In this document: positions 31,057-39,846 of the stretch, piece by piece
Layout of the letters: each line of letters starts with the position of its first letter
How positions within the stretch are numbered: position 1 is the first letter of the stretch
Assembly (NCBI RefSeq): GCF_001482305.1
Contig: NZ_LOHP01000078.1
Location: 39,835 to 103,834 of the forward strand
Direction of reading: 5' to 3'
From: Leucobacter sp. G161
GTDB lineage: Bacteria > Actinomycetota > Actinomycetes > Actinomycetales > Microbacteriaceae
DNA length: 64,000 bases
Program-made: the position numbers and the translations under genes
The notes under the pieces: generated by a model
Told to the model about the DNA's origin: nothing
The model's database searches: none
Seen by the model: only the letters and a program-made list of their open reading frames with translations

Positions 31057-33930
31057 ATGAGCATCAAAGAGCAACACACCACCCGCCCCCGCCGCATTCC
31101 CGCGCAGCCCATCCTGTCTGCTGCACTCGGGCTCGCACTCGTTGGCGTTTCAGCGTTCGCGCTCACCGCGAGCTCAACAGTGAACAGCGGGGCGGTCCAG
31201 CTGCAGGACGGCGCAGAACTCGCCGCGGCCGGCGCCGACGAACTGGAGTCCGGGCTCACCGAACTCGCCGCTGGAACGGACGAGCTGCGCGGCAGCTCGG
31301 CACTCCTCAGCGACGGTGGCACCCAGCTTCGCAAGGGAGCAGACGAGCTCTCGCTTGGCACCGTGCGCGCCGTCGACGGCACGACCCAGCTCCACGACGG
31401 CAGCGTCGACCTCGAGGTCGGCGCGGGCGAAGCCATCGCGGGCGCGCACACCCTCGCGGAGGGCACCGGCACCGCGGTTGCGGGCGCCGGGCAACTCGAC
31501 GACGGCGCGCAGCGCCTGCTTGCCGGCACCACGGAAATGAATGACCGCGTACAGACCAAGAAATCCGACGTGAAAGAGCTCAACGATGGCAGCAAACTCC
31601 TTTCAGCGGGAATCACGGAGTATGCGCCCGGCACGAAGCAACTCTCTGAGGGGGTGCTCGAGCTCGCCGCCGGAGTCGGAGAAATCACCGTAGGCGTCGG
31701 GGACCTCCAGGCCGGCTTCGTCGACATCATGGCGGGCGGTGACGAGCTTCGGGAGGGCGCCGACGAATTTAAATCTGCGCCACCCCTGCTGAAACTTTTC
31801 GCCACAAACGGTATCGGCGCACTCACCGGCGCGGCAGAGACCGTCGGAACCATCACGGCCTTCGGGAATACCTCCGCAGCCGCGAGTGCTGCCGCAACCG
31901 CCGCATTGACTCCCGCGGCACAGAGCGCAGCTGCCCTCAGCGAGATGCTCACGGCGCTGAACCCAGCGGAACCGATCGGCGCCGACCAGCTTGCACAGCT
32001 GCAACAGCTCGCGGCGGCGAGCATCGATGCCACCGCAAACGCCGTCGCAGCGCAGGCCTCGACCGAGAGTGAGATCGCTCAGCTCAACGCAACCCTGCAG
32101 CAGAGTGGCGCTGCGGGCCTGACCGGAAGAGTGAACACGGCGCTGACCGCCCTCACCTCCATTGACCAAGTGTTCTATCCCATCCTTGACGACGGCGTCA
32201 TCAGGCTGGACGAGGGCGTCGACGAACTCCAGGCTGGCTTCGCTGAGTTTAACGACGGTCTCTCTCGGCTCGCCGAAGGTATCGAGCCGCTTCCGGAGGG
32301 TGCTGCAGAACTCAGCGCGGGTGCGCGGAAGCTCATCGCGGGCACCCCGGCGCTACTAGCTGGCGGACCGGCGGTAGCCGCGGGCATGAATGATCTCTAC
32401 ATCGAGTTCCTCGACCTCGCTGACGGCACACAGGAGGCGTACGACGGGTCGATCCTGCTGAAGAATGGCACTGGCGAGCTCCGCGCGGGCGCAGGCCAGC
32501 TCAACGACGGCGCATGGCAGCTCGCGGCCGGCACCGTCGCCATCGGGGACGGAGCGGTCCAGCTTCACGAGGGGCTCGACACGCTCGCCGAGGGCTCGGA
32601 GGAGATCCGGGACGGGGCGCGCGACCTCTACCAGGGCGCGAGGACACTCGACGCAGGCTTGCTCGAGCTGCGCGCCGGTTCGGGCGACCTGGACGACGGC
32701 GCCCAACTAGCCTCGGACGGGTCGATCGAGCTTGCCGCCGGCGCCCAACAGCTCGCCGAGGGCACCGTGGAGCTCGTCGACGGAGTCGCCCCACTTGCGC
32801 CCGGCCGCGTGCTGACCAGTCCGTGGATCCTGCTCGGCATCGCCCTGTTCGTCGCCCTCGCGGTGGCCGCGGTCATGTTCTCCGGCCGTTCGCGCCGCGG
32901 CCCCGACGAGCCGCCTGAGGACCTGCCGGGCACGGACACCGATGCGTTCTTCGCCAGGCTGAACGCGCCCGCCCCCTCCGCCCCGGCATCCGCTGCAATA
33001 ACCCTGGCCGCGCGGCCCGGTAGTCTGGGAGGCATGAGCGACCTTCGAGACCCCGGCGACGCGTGGGTCACGGCCGCCGACGGAAACCGCTACTGGGGCA
33101 AGTTCGGAGCGGCCGGTCTGCTCGCATACGACCGTGCCCTCGACGCGATCCTCATGCAGCATCGCGTGAGCTGGAGCGACCACGGCAACACCTGGGGGAT
33201 CCCCGGCGGCGCTCTGAACCAGGGCGAGGCGGCCATCGCTGGCGCGATCCGCGAATCGCAGGAGGAGGCCGGGGTCCCCGACGACGCCGTGATTCCCCGC
33301 TACACGCACGTACTCGAGCGTGGCGGCTGGGCGTACACGACCGTCGTCGCTGAGGTCGCACACCCGTTCACGCCCGAGATCACCGACCCCGAGAGCCACG
33401 CACTCGAGTGGGTGCCGGTCGACGAGGTCGAGCAGAAGGAGCTCCACCCGGCATTCGCCGCGACGTGGCAGCTGCTTCGCCCGATCGTCCGCCGCACGCC
33501 GGTGATCATCGTCGACGCGGCAAACGTGGTCGGCACCGTTCCCGACGGGTGGTGGAAGGACCGCAAGGGCTCCACCGAGAAGCTCCGCGACCGGATCGAG
33601 GCGCACGCCGCCTCACCCGCGGGCGTCAGGCCCGCGTTCTTCGACATGCCGGCCGACCTGCACGGCGGCCTCGTTTTCCCGCAGTGGGTGTTCATTACCG
33701 AGAGCACCGCGCGCGGCATCACCACGACGGACAACGTACGCGTCATCGACGCAACCACCTCGGGTGACGACGCGATCGTCGACGAGGCGCAGGCGTTGAC
33801 CGACCGCGGCGGCCTCGGCGTCGTCGTCACCAGCGACGCCGAGTTGCGGGTGCGGTGCGCGGCGGCAGGCGTCGAGACCGCTCGCGGATCGAAGCAGCTC
33901 CTCGACCTCCTCGACCGCTCGGAGCGGTAA
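31057..33930 (+). CDS. Repeat-rich membrane protein in frame with NUDIX and NYN-like domains
   Basis: The single open frame codes for 957 residues. Residues 17-37 are a signal/anchor helix. Residues about 45-580 are dominated by repeats of the LxxGxxxLxxG kind (for example DGAELAAAGADELESGLTEL), as in the outside part of YhgE/Pip proteins, with a helical Ala-rich spacer at about 265-370. A second membrane helix lies near 590-610 (WILLGIALFVALAVAAVMF). After a Pro/Ala linker, from about residue 660, comes a NUDIX hydrolase (GIPGGALNQGEAAIAGAIRE; REsqEEaG box), then a NYN/PIN-like domain (PVIIVDAANVVGTVPDGWW). An internal ATG at 33034 with GGGAGG before it could start the NUDIX part alone, so this may be two genes whose stop was lost. 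Confidence 0.7.
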   Translation: MSIKEQHTTRPRRIPAQPILSAALGLALVGVSAFALTASSTVNSGAVQLQDGAELAAAGADELESGLTELAAGTDELRGSSALLSDGGTQLRKGADELSLGTVRAVDGTTQLHDGSVDLEVGAGEAIAGAHTLAEGTGTAVAGAGQLDDGAQRLLAGTTEMNDRVQTKKSDVKELNDGSKLLSAGITEYAPGTKQLSEGVLELAAGVGEITVGVGDLQAGFVDIMAGGDELREGADEFKSAPPLLKLFATNGIGALTGAAETVGTITAFGNTSAAASAAATAALTPAAQSAAALSEMLTALNPAEPIGADQLAQLQQLAAASIDATANAVAAQASTESEIAQLNATLQQSGAAGLTGRVNTALTALTSIDQVFYPILDDGVIRLDEGVDELQAGFAEFNDGLSRLAEGIEPLPEGAAELSAGARKLIAGTPALLAGGPAVAAGMNDLYIEFLDLADGTQEAYDGSILLKNGTGELRAGAGQLNDGAWQLAAGTVAIGDGAVQLHEGLDTLAEGSEEIRDGARDLYQGARTLDAGLLELRAGSGDLDDGAQLASDGSIELAAGAQQLAEGTVELVDGVAPLAPGRVLTSPWILLGIALFVALAVAAVMFSGRSRRGPDEPPEDLPGTDTDAFFARLNAPAPSAPASAAITLAARPGSLGGMSDLRDPGDAWVTAADGNRYWGKFGAAGLLAYDRALDAILMQHRVSWSDHGNTWGIPGGALNQGEAAIAGAIRESQEEAGVPDDAVIPRYTHVLERGGWAYTTVVAEVAHPFTPEITDPESHALEWVPVDEVEQKELHPAFAATWQLLRPIVRRTPVIIVDAANVVGTVPDGWWKDRKGSTEKLRDRIEAHAASPAGVRPAFFDMPADLHGGLVFPQWVFITESTARGITTTDNVRVIDATTSGDDAIVDEAQALTDRGGLGVVVTSDAELRVRCAAAGVETARGSKQLLDLLDRSER

Positions 33931-34003
33931 CCGCAACCACCCGTCGCGTGGTGTCAGGTGCCACACGTAGCGGGGCGCAGGGCGCACGCCTCCGAACACA
34001 CAA

Positions 34004-34044
34004 GTGAGGGCCGATCGCGAATTTGGGGGGCGACCGACCCTCAC
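34004..34044 (+). terminator. Hairpin after the NUDIX-domain ORF
   Basis: GTGAGGG at 34004-34010 pairs with CCCTCAC at 34038-34044, with further imperfect pairing inside. It is the likely terminator of the 31.1-33.9 kb gene. The rest of the 434-base gap (33931-34364) holds an inverted repeat ATCTCAGG (34125) / CCTGAGAT (34189) and the ribosome binding site GAAGGAG of the next gene; I see no other gene in it. Confidence 0.5.
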
Positions 34045-34364
34045 CGGGCCGCGCGTAGCGCGTCCCTAGGGGTAAGGGCACACTGCAAGGGTGCTCTTGA
34101 TTCGATACAACCACCGTTTCCCCTATCTCAGGCTCCGTTCTGCGTGAAATTGGTACCGTTCTCGGGCCCTTGCGCCACGCCCCACGTCCCTGAGATGCTT
34201 GCGAGAGGAGGATTGTCTCCATAGCTGGTCCAGTGTTCGGGAACAGGTCTGCACAAGTTCATGGAAAAGTCATCTAAAGTTCGCCCGCACACTCGGGGCC
34301 CGCGCTGCACAGCTCATCAGCCGGCTACTAAACTTGTGGGTGCAATTCGAAGGAGCTGGGGGGA

Positions 34365-36382
34365 ATGCTCGAGGACGAACCGCGATTACGCAGGCTTGAG
34401 ATTGACAGGCTGGTAGCAAAACTCGCGCTCCTCCATAGAGTCCATGAGGGCTCCCTCGTCGTCGTCTGGGATGTCTTCCCCGACACGCTGCCATCCGCCG
34501 AGCGAGATCGCGACCCGCAACGGTGCCTCCAAGAACTTGCAGATCTCGGCCACCTCGCACCGGTCAGCCCGGCGTCGCCACGAGACGAACTGCTGGGCTG
34601 CACCACAGCCGCAGTGCCGCCCGCCGAGGCCGCAACCGCCGCACTCCCGTCGGATCGCAGGGATCAGCATCGTGCACTTGCGCGCGGCATGCTGGCCGCG
34701 GACCCCGGGGCGCCCTTTGCGAAGGATTTGCTCGCCGAAGCGCTCGTGCAGCAACGTGGCGCTCAGGAGTGGGATGCGCTCGAGAGTGGGCTGTTCAGGC
34801 ACTTCATGGATTTGCTGGGCACCCACGACAGCTCCCTGACGAAAGCGTTTGGCGAGCTCCCGGCTGAGGTACTCCGGGGCCGCCCGGGGCTCCAGTTCGG
34901 CGCCAGCGCCGCTTCGGCCCCAATCGACAAGGGGTTGATTCACGCCACAACAGGGACTGACCTCGCCGCGCGTTTCGGCATGCTCGTGACCGAGGTCGGG
35001 CAGGCCTGGAGCCGCCAAGACTCGGCCGATGGTGTCTTGTTTCTCGGGGCGCTGTGGATCGTCTGGCTCCGCAAGCACGGCGACCTCCAGGCCACTGAGG
35101 AGGCAGCCGCCGGCCTGCTGCTGCGCCTCCGAGAGCTCGCGAGCGAGGGCGACGTCCCCTCGCGGACCAACCTGCAGTGGTTCGAGGTGGAGCGGGGGCT
35201 CACCGCACTGTTCGCCCTGGATTGGGGGCGGGCGCGCACCCGCTTCAGCAGTGTCCACGACATGGCGGCCGATTTCACTGAATACGACGCATACGTTCCG
35301 CTCCTCGCGTCTGCACTCCTCGAGCTCCAACACTCGCTCAGCGGCCAGCCCGCGGCCACGACGTTGCACGTCACGTCACCGATCGGCACGCTAGCCGGGC
35401 CGCGCCAACACAGCGAGTACATCGAATACGTGTGCCAGCTGTCGGCCGCACGTGTCGCACTCGACCGCCTTGATATCGAGTCCGCTACACAGCACATCGC
35501 ATACCTCAACACCCACCAACTCAGCAGCGAGTTTTGGGAGATTGCTGCCGAGACCAGTCAGCTTCTCGACGTGCTCACTGACAGCACCCAGGCTATCCAG
35601 GCCAGGCAGGCGGCGATCGTCGGTGCGGTGGCGAAGCACCACCGTTCCGCTCCCCTTGCCCACGCCGTTCGCGTGCGCAGCCGGGTCGATGCGCTCATCG
35701 CGGTGGGACAACTCGAGCGCGCCCGTGCGCTATGCGAGCGCACCCCCGAACTGTCCACATGGCTGCGCGTCTCCTACGCACGACTACACCCATCGGCGGG
35801 CGCTTCGCCCGGACTGCGGTGTTGTCTCAAGCGATTGCCGCAGACGACCGGGCAACCTCACCCGAACGCGCGACTGCCCATGGTCTCGCGGCCGCAGCCT
35901 ACGATGCCGAGGGTGATCACGACGCCGCACTCGAACAGGTCAAGCTGTGTCTCAGCTGGTGTATCGCATCGGCGACGCTGCTCCCCGTTGCGCTTCTCCC
36001 CCGCTCGGCCCGAGAACGACTGTTGCATCACGCAACGGAGACCAAAATGCTCCAGCCCCTCGCGAGTGCGCTGCATCTCTCCGTTGCCGAGCTCCTCGCT
36101 CGGTGCGCGGCTCTCGGGCAGTGTTTCCCCGACACGGGCGTGCTGGTTGATCTTACGAAGCGTGAGGGATTCGTGCTGCACATGCTCGATTCAGGGTTGC
36201 CTCAGACCGAGATAGCCGCACAGCTCAACGTCTCAGTGAGCACGCTCAAGAAGCAGACAGGATCGATCTACCGCAAGCTCGGAGTCGGTAGTCGGCGCGA
36301 AGCGCTCCACATCGCCCATGTGCACGGCCTCATCGATGGAATTCAGGCAGCCCAAGCTACCCAATCCGGTCAGAGACGGTGA
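34365..36382 (+). pseudogene. LuxR-family regulator split by a frameshift
   Basis: Two overlapping frames together make one protein. The first (from the ATG at 34365, preceded by GAAGGAG) encodes about 470 residues of helical repeat-like sequence without an ATPase motif. The second, in the -1 frame and open to 36382, continues with GGRFARTAVLSQAIAADD and ends in a LuxR-type helix-turn-helix (LTKREGFVLHMLDSGLPQTE, then TEIAAQLNVSVSTLKKQTGS). The frame switch lies at about 35787-35795, consistent with one lost base. If the frame is really broken, the DNA-binding domain is separated from the sensing part; a sequencing error is the alternative. Confidence 0.7.
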
Positions 36383-36407
36383 GACGGAGTCGGTGAGAGG
36401 GGCCCGG

Positions 36408-36875
36408 CTACTCGACGAGGATGCCGTCGGAGTCGCACCACACCATCGCGCCAGGGGTGAAGGTGACGCCGCCGAAGGTGACTGGCACGTCGGTCTCGCC
36501 GCTGCCGGTCTTCGTCGACTTCGCTGGGTTCGATCCGAGGGCTTTCACGCCGAGCGGCAGCGTGCCGATCGCGACGCGGTCTCGGATGGCGCCGTGCACG
36601 ATGAGCCCGGCCCAGCCGTTGTCGGCCCCGAGGCCGGCGATGATGTCACCGACGAGGGCGGTCTCGAGCGATCCCTCGCCGTCGATGACGAGCACCGCAC
36701 CGTCGCCCGGTGTTGAGAGCACGCTCTTGAGCCGCGCATTGTCTTGGAAGCACTTCACGGTGCGCACCGGGCCGGAGAAGCTGGTGTCGCCGCCGCAGTC
36801 CTGAAACTGGAGCGAAACGGACTGGAGCTCTTCGCCCCGCTCGTCGTACAGGTCGGCGGTGCTGATGGTGTCCAT
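36408..36875 (-). CDS. rraA: RraA family protein
   Basis: This 155-residue protein fits RraA, named for binding and inhibiting RNase E; many relatives are instead metal-dependent 4-hydroxy-4-methyl-2-oxoglutarate or oxaloacetate aldolases/decarboxylases. It has the [20 protein letters not shown] start, [19 protein letters not shown] and the [19 protein letters not shown] block containing the conserved G-x-x-RD segment. I start at 36875, giving the family length, with GAGG upstream. Which activity applies cannot be told here. Confidence 0.9.
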   Translation of the reverse strand: MDTISTADLYDERGEELQSVSLQFQDCGGDTSFSGPVRTVKCFQDNARLKSVLSTPGDGAVLVIDGEGSLETALVGDIIAGLGADNGWAGLIVHGAIRDRVAIGTLPLGVKALGSNPAKSTKTGSGETDVPVTFGGVTFTPGAMVWCDSDGILVE

Positions 36876-36975
36876 GTGGCTGGGCCTCATTCCTCGTTCT
36901 CGGGCTCAACGGGCAGCAGCGCTGCCGTCGCCTCCACGCTACCGCGCGACAGAGTTGCGACGCTAGAGCTAGTGA

Positions 36976-37003
36976 TGTACAAATGTACATGTACATAAGT
37001 ACA
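36976..37003. promoter_or_regulatory. TetR-type operator palindrome
   Basis: The 28 bases contain four TGTAC/GTACA blocks and match their own reverse complement at 24 positions; the centre is ATGTACATGTACAT. They end 15 bases before the GTG start of the TetR gene, so bound repressor would cover the promoter and start of the tetR-MFS operon. Confidence 0.75.
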
Positions 37004-37018
37004 GGAACCGGAGGGGCC

Positions 37019-37642
37019 GTGAGCACCATCACACTCGCGCCAGGCAAACGCGACCCTGAGGGGCGCCGCAGGGCGATCCTGCGCGCCGCAACCGAAATCA
37101 TCGTGACCCGCGGCCCGGCGGCGCTCACCCACCGCGCCGTCGCCGCACTCGCCAGTGTCTCCCTCGGATCGACGACGCAGTACTTCTCATCGATTGACGA
37201 CCTGCGCGAGACCGCGCTCCACGCCCTCGCGCAGGAGATCGACGAGTCCCTCGAGAGCATCGCCCCGCACCTCGAGCACATCGCGACAGACCCGGCGCCA
37301 GCCGTCACCGAGTTCCTGAAATACATCGAGGACACCCGCACGGTGCACGCCGACATTGCGCTCATGTGGAGCGCAACCACCGATCCGCACCTGCGCGAGC
37401 TCGCGCCCCGTTGGAACGACAAGCTCGCCGACCTCCTCGCCGAACATATTGGGCGAGCGCGCGCCGAGGCCATCGTCGTTTATCTCGACGGCGCAACGAT
37501 CCACGCGGGCCTGCACGAGCGCCCGCTCAACCGTGAGGAACTCACCGACGCGCTCCTCGCGCTCGCAGGGCAACCAGCCACACACGCCACCACCCCACCC
37601 CAGCAACCAACCGCGGACACCGCAGGAACACACAGCGAATGA
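37019..37642 (+). CDS. TetR-family repressor of the adjacent efflux pump
   Basis: This 207-residue regulator has the TetR DNA-binding domain at about residues 10-60 (RRAILRAATEIIVTRGPAAL; HRAVAALASVSLGSTTQYFS) and a helical ligand-binding domain. I start at the GTG at 37019, preceded by GGAGGGG; an ATG at 36983 would fall inside the operator. The stop overlaps the MFS start (ATGA). The palindrome just upstream is its likely operator, so it should be autoregulated together with the pump. Confidence 0.88.
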   Translation: MSTITLAPGKRDPEGRRRAILRAATEIIVTRGPAALTHRAVAALASVSLGSTTQYFSSIDDLRETALHALAQEIDESLESIAPHLEHIATDPAPAVTEFLKYIEDTRTVHADIALMWSATTDPHLRELAPRWNDKLADLLAEHIGRARAEAIVVYLDGATIHAGLHERPLNREELTDALLALAGQPATHATTPPQQPTADTAGTHSE

Positions 37643-39216
37643 CTGAGAACACGCGCGCACAGAACGCGCCACTGACCCCACAGCCCCCGACCGAGCTCCC
37701 CGCACCCGTGAGCCGAGCGCGCCGCTGGGGCGCACTCGCGGTGCTCACCGCGAGCCTGCTCGTGATCACGATGGACATGACCATCCTGAACATCGCGCTG
37801 CCGCAGATGGCCGCCGAACTCCATCCGACGAGCGCGCAGCAGCTGTGGATCATCGACGTCTACTCGCCCGTACTCGCAGGCCTGCTCGTCTCGTTCGCAG
37901 CACTCGCGGACCGGTGGGGCCGCAAGCGCATGCTCATGCTCGGCTACACCCTCTTCGGTCTCGCCTCGCTGCTCGTGCTCATCGCGAACAGCGCTGAGGC
38001 GGTCATCACGATCCGCGCACTGCTCGGCATCGGCGGCGCCATGATCATGCCGACGACCCTGTCGCTCATTCGCGTCACCTTCATCGACCCGCGCGAGCGT
38101 GCCACCGCGCTGAGTATCTGGGCGGCCGTGTCCGGGCTCGGCGCCGCGGTCGGTCCGCTCATCGGCGGCGTGCTCCTCGAACACTTCTCCTGGCACGCAG
38201 CGTTCCTCGTGAACGTGCCGCTCATGCTTGCTGGCGTCATCGCCGGCGTGCTCGTGCTCCCCGAGTCGAAGGTGAAGAACCCCGGCCGCTGGGACTTCGT
38301 CGCTGCGATCCTGTCGTTCGCCGGAATGACGCTCGTCATCTGGGCCGTGAAGACCTTCGCCGCTGAGTCGTCGTTCCTCGTGCCGAGTGCGCTCACCGCG
38401 TTCGCCTTCGGCGGCGCCCTGCTCGCCTGGTTCGTGCTGCGCTGCCTCCGTAGCGACTCGCCGCTGCTCGAGCTCGCACTGTTCAAGAACCGGCCGTTCT
38501 CGGCGGGCATCATCGCCGCGCTCGGCTCCTCGTTCGCGATGGGTGCGGCACTCCTGCTGCTCGCGCAGTGGATGCAGATCATCGACGGCGCGACCCCCAT
38601 CGAGGCCGGCGTGCGGCTCATCCCGGTGGCGATCGCCGGCGCGATTGCCTCGCTCTCGGCCCCGCCCATCGCGAGGCTTATCGGCGCGCGCGCCGTGCTC
38701 GCTGGCGGCATCGGGCTCGCCGGTATCGGCATGCTCGCGATCGGATTGCAGCCCGGCACGCTGTCGTACACGACCGTGCTCATCGCGCTGACCCTCGTCG
38801 GCTTCGGCACAGGATCGCTCGCGATCGGCTCCGCCATGATCATGTATGGCACCCCGGAAGACAAGGCGGGCAGCGCTGGCGCGATCGAGGAGACCTCGTA
38901 CGAGCTCGGCGCGGTGCTCGGCGTCGCGATCCTCGGATCGATCGCAGCGATCCTCTACCGGTCAGGGCTCGCAGACAACCCGCTCATCGCGGGCCTGGGC
39001 GCCGAGGGCGCGAAGCAGGCCAACGATTCGCTCGGCGCCGCAGCGGCGATCGCCGAGGAGCTTCGTCTCCCCGAGCTGCTCGCCACGGCAAGCGATGCGT
39101 TCACCGATTCGATGCAGACCACCGGCATCATCGGCGGGCTGAGCATGCTCGCGATCGGCACGCTCGTGTTCTTCCTGACCCCGAAGGGCACGGACGTTTC
39201 CGAGGCCAACCACTAG
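37639..39216 (+). CDS. DHA2-type MFS multidrug efflux transporter
   Basis: This 525-residue membrane protein has about 14 transmembrane helices and the drug:H+ antiporter-2 signatures: TMDMTILNIALPQMA in helix 1, LADRWGRKRMLMLGYTLF in the first loop (motif A), and GAAVGPLIGGVLLEHFSWHAAF (motif C). It resembles EmrB/QacA-type pumps. Coupled to the TetR gene, it likely exports toxic hydrophobic cations or drugs that also bind the repressor. Confidence 0.88.
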   Translation: MTENTRAQNAPLTPQPPTELPAPVSRARRWGALAVLTASLLVITMDMTILNIALPQMAAELHPTSAQQLWIIDVYSPVLAGLLVSFAALADRWGRKRMLMLGYTLFGLASLLVLIANSAEAVITIRALLGIGGAMIMPTTLSLIRVTFIDPRERATALSIWAAVSGLGAAVGPLIGGVLLEHFSWHAAFLVNVPLMLAGVIAGVLVLPESKVKNPGRWDFVAAILSFAGMTLVIWAVKTFAAESSFLVPSALTAFAFGGALLAWFVLRCLRSDSPLLELALFKNRPFSAGIIAALGSSFAMGAALLLLAQWMQIIDGATPIEAGVRLIPVAIAGAIASLSAPPIARLIGARAVLAGGIGLAGIGMLAIGLQPGTLSYTTVLIALTLVGFGTGSLAIGSAMIMYGTPEDKAGSAGAIEETSYELGAVLGVAILGSIAAILYRSGLADNPLIAGLGAEGAKQANDSLGAAAAIAEELRLPELLATASDAFTDSMQTTGIIGGLSMLAIGTLVFFLTPKGTDVSEANH

Positions 39217-39331
39217 GGGTCGAGAGGTACCTGGGTACTAACCACACCGGTACCGGGGCAGGACGCGCAGGTCACAGCCAACACGTACCTTAGAGATATC
39301 AAGGCAGCGTACGGCAGAAAGGAACGTCATT

Positions 39332-39775
39332 ATGACCACCGACGCCCACACCGAACAGCTCACCGACGGAGTCGCGCAGGTCGCTCCTCCTGCACCACCG
39401 CAGAACGGCGCCCCCCAGAACGGCGCCCCGCAGTATGGCGCGCCGCAGTATGGCGCCCCGCAGTATGCGACCCAGGCACCCACCCAGGCACCGACCCAGC
39501 CGCTCCCCGGCGAGCACAGCTACGGCTTCGCAATCGCGAGCTTCGTGATCGGCATCGCCTCGATCATCGGCGGCTGGACGCTCATCGCACCCGCCGTTGG
39601 CCTCGTGCTCGGCATCCTCGCACTCCGCCGCAACACCACCGAGCGCACACTTGCGCTCTGGGGCGTTTGGCTCAACGGCGTCATTCTCGCATTCGCCGCG
39701 ATCGGGGTCGCGCTCCTCATCGGGCTCGCATCCTTCGGCATGCTCGCAGGCACGTTCTCCAGTTTCGGCTGGTAA
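39332..39775 (+). CDS. DUF4190-type membrane protein with GAPQ(Y/N) repeats
   Basis: The 147-residue product has a Pro/Gln-rich N-terminus with five-residue repeats (QNGAP, QYGAP) at about residues 23-48, then two hydrophobic helices (about 67-97 and 108-140) of the DUF4190 kind. Function is unknown; such proteins are often small membrane-envelope proteins. The repeat is also present in the DNA as 15-base units at about 39403-39471. AGAAAGGA lies upstream of the ATG. Confidence 0.75.
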   Translation: MTTDAHTEQLTDGVAQVAPPAPPQNGAPQNGAPQYGAPQYGAPQYATQAPTQAPTQPLPGEHSYGFAIASFVIGIASIIGGWTLIAPAVGLVLGILALRRNTTERTLALWGVWLNGVILAFAAIGVALLIGLASFGMLAGTFSSFGW

Positions 39776-39791
39776 CGGCTGGAGCGCTGCT

Positions 39792-39827
39792 CAGGGCGGG
39801 CCCATCCTTCGGGATGGGCCCGCCCTG
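39792..39827. terminator. Perfect 16-bp terminator hairpin between convergent genes
   Basis: The left arm at 39792-39807 pairs without mismatch with the right arm at 39812-39827 around a TTCG loop. A stem this long with the very stable UUCG tetraloop, between two convergent genes and without a T-tract on the + strand, fits a bidirectional terminator of high-GC actinobacteria. Confidence 0.85.
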
Positions 39828-39846
39828 TGCGTGCGCAGGGATTGCG

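Noticed and set aside
35787..35795. Programmed frameshift in the LuxR-type gene
   Set aside because: No slippery heptamer or following strong stem was seen at the junction, so mutation or sequencing error is more likely.
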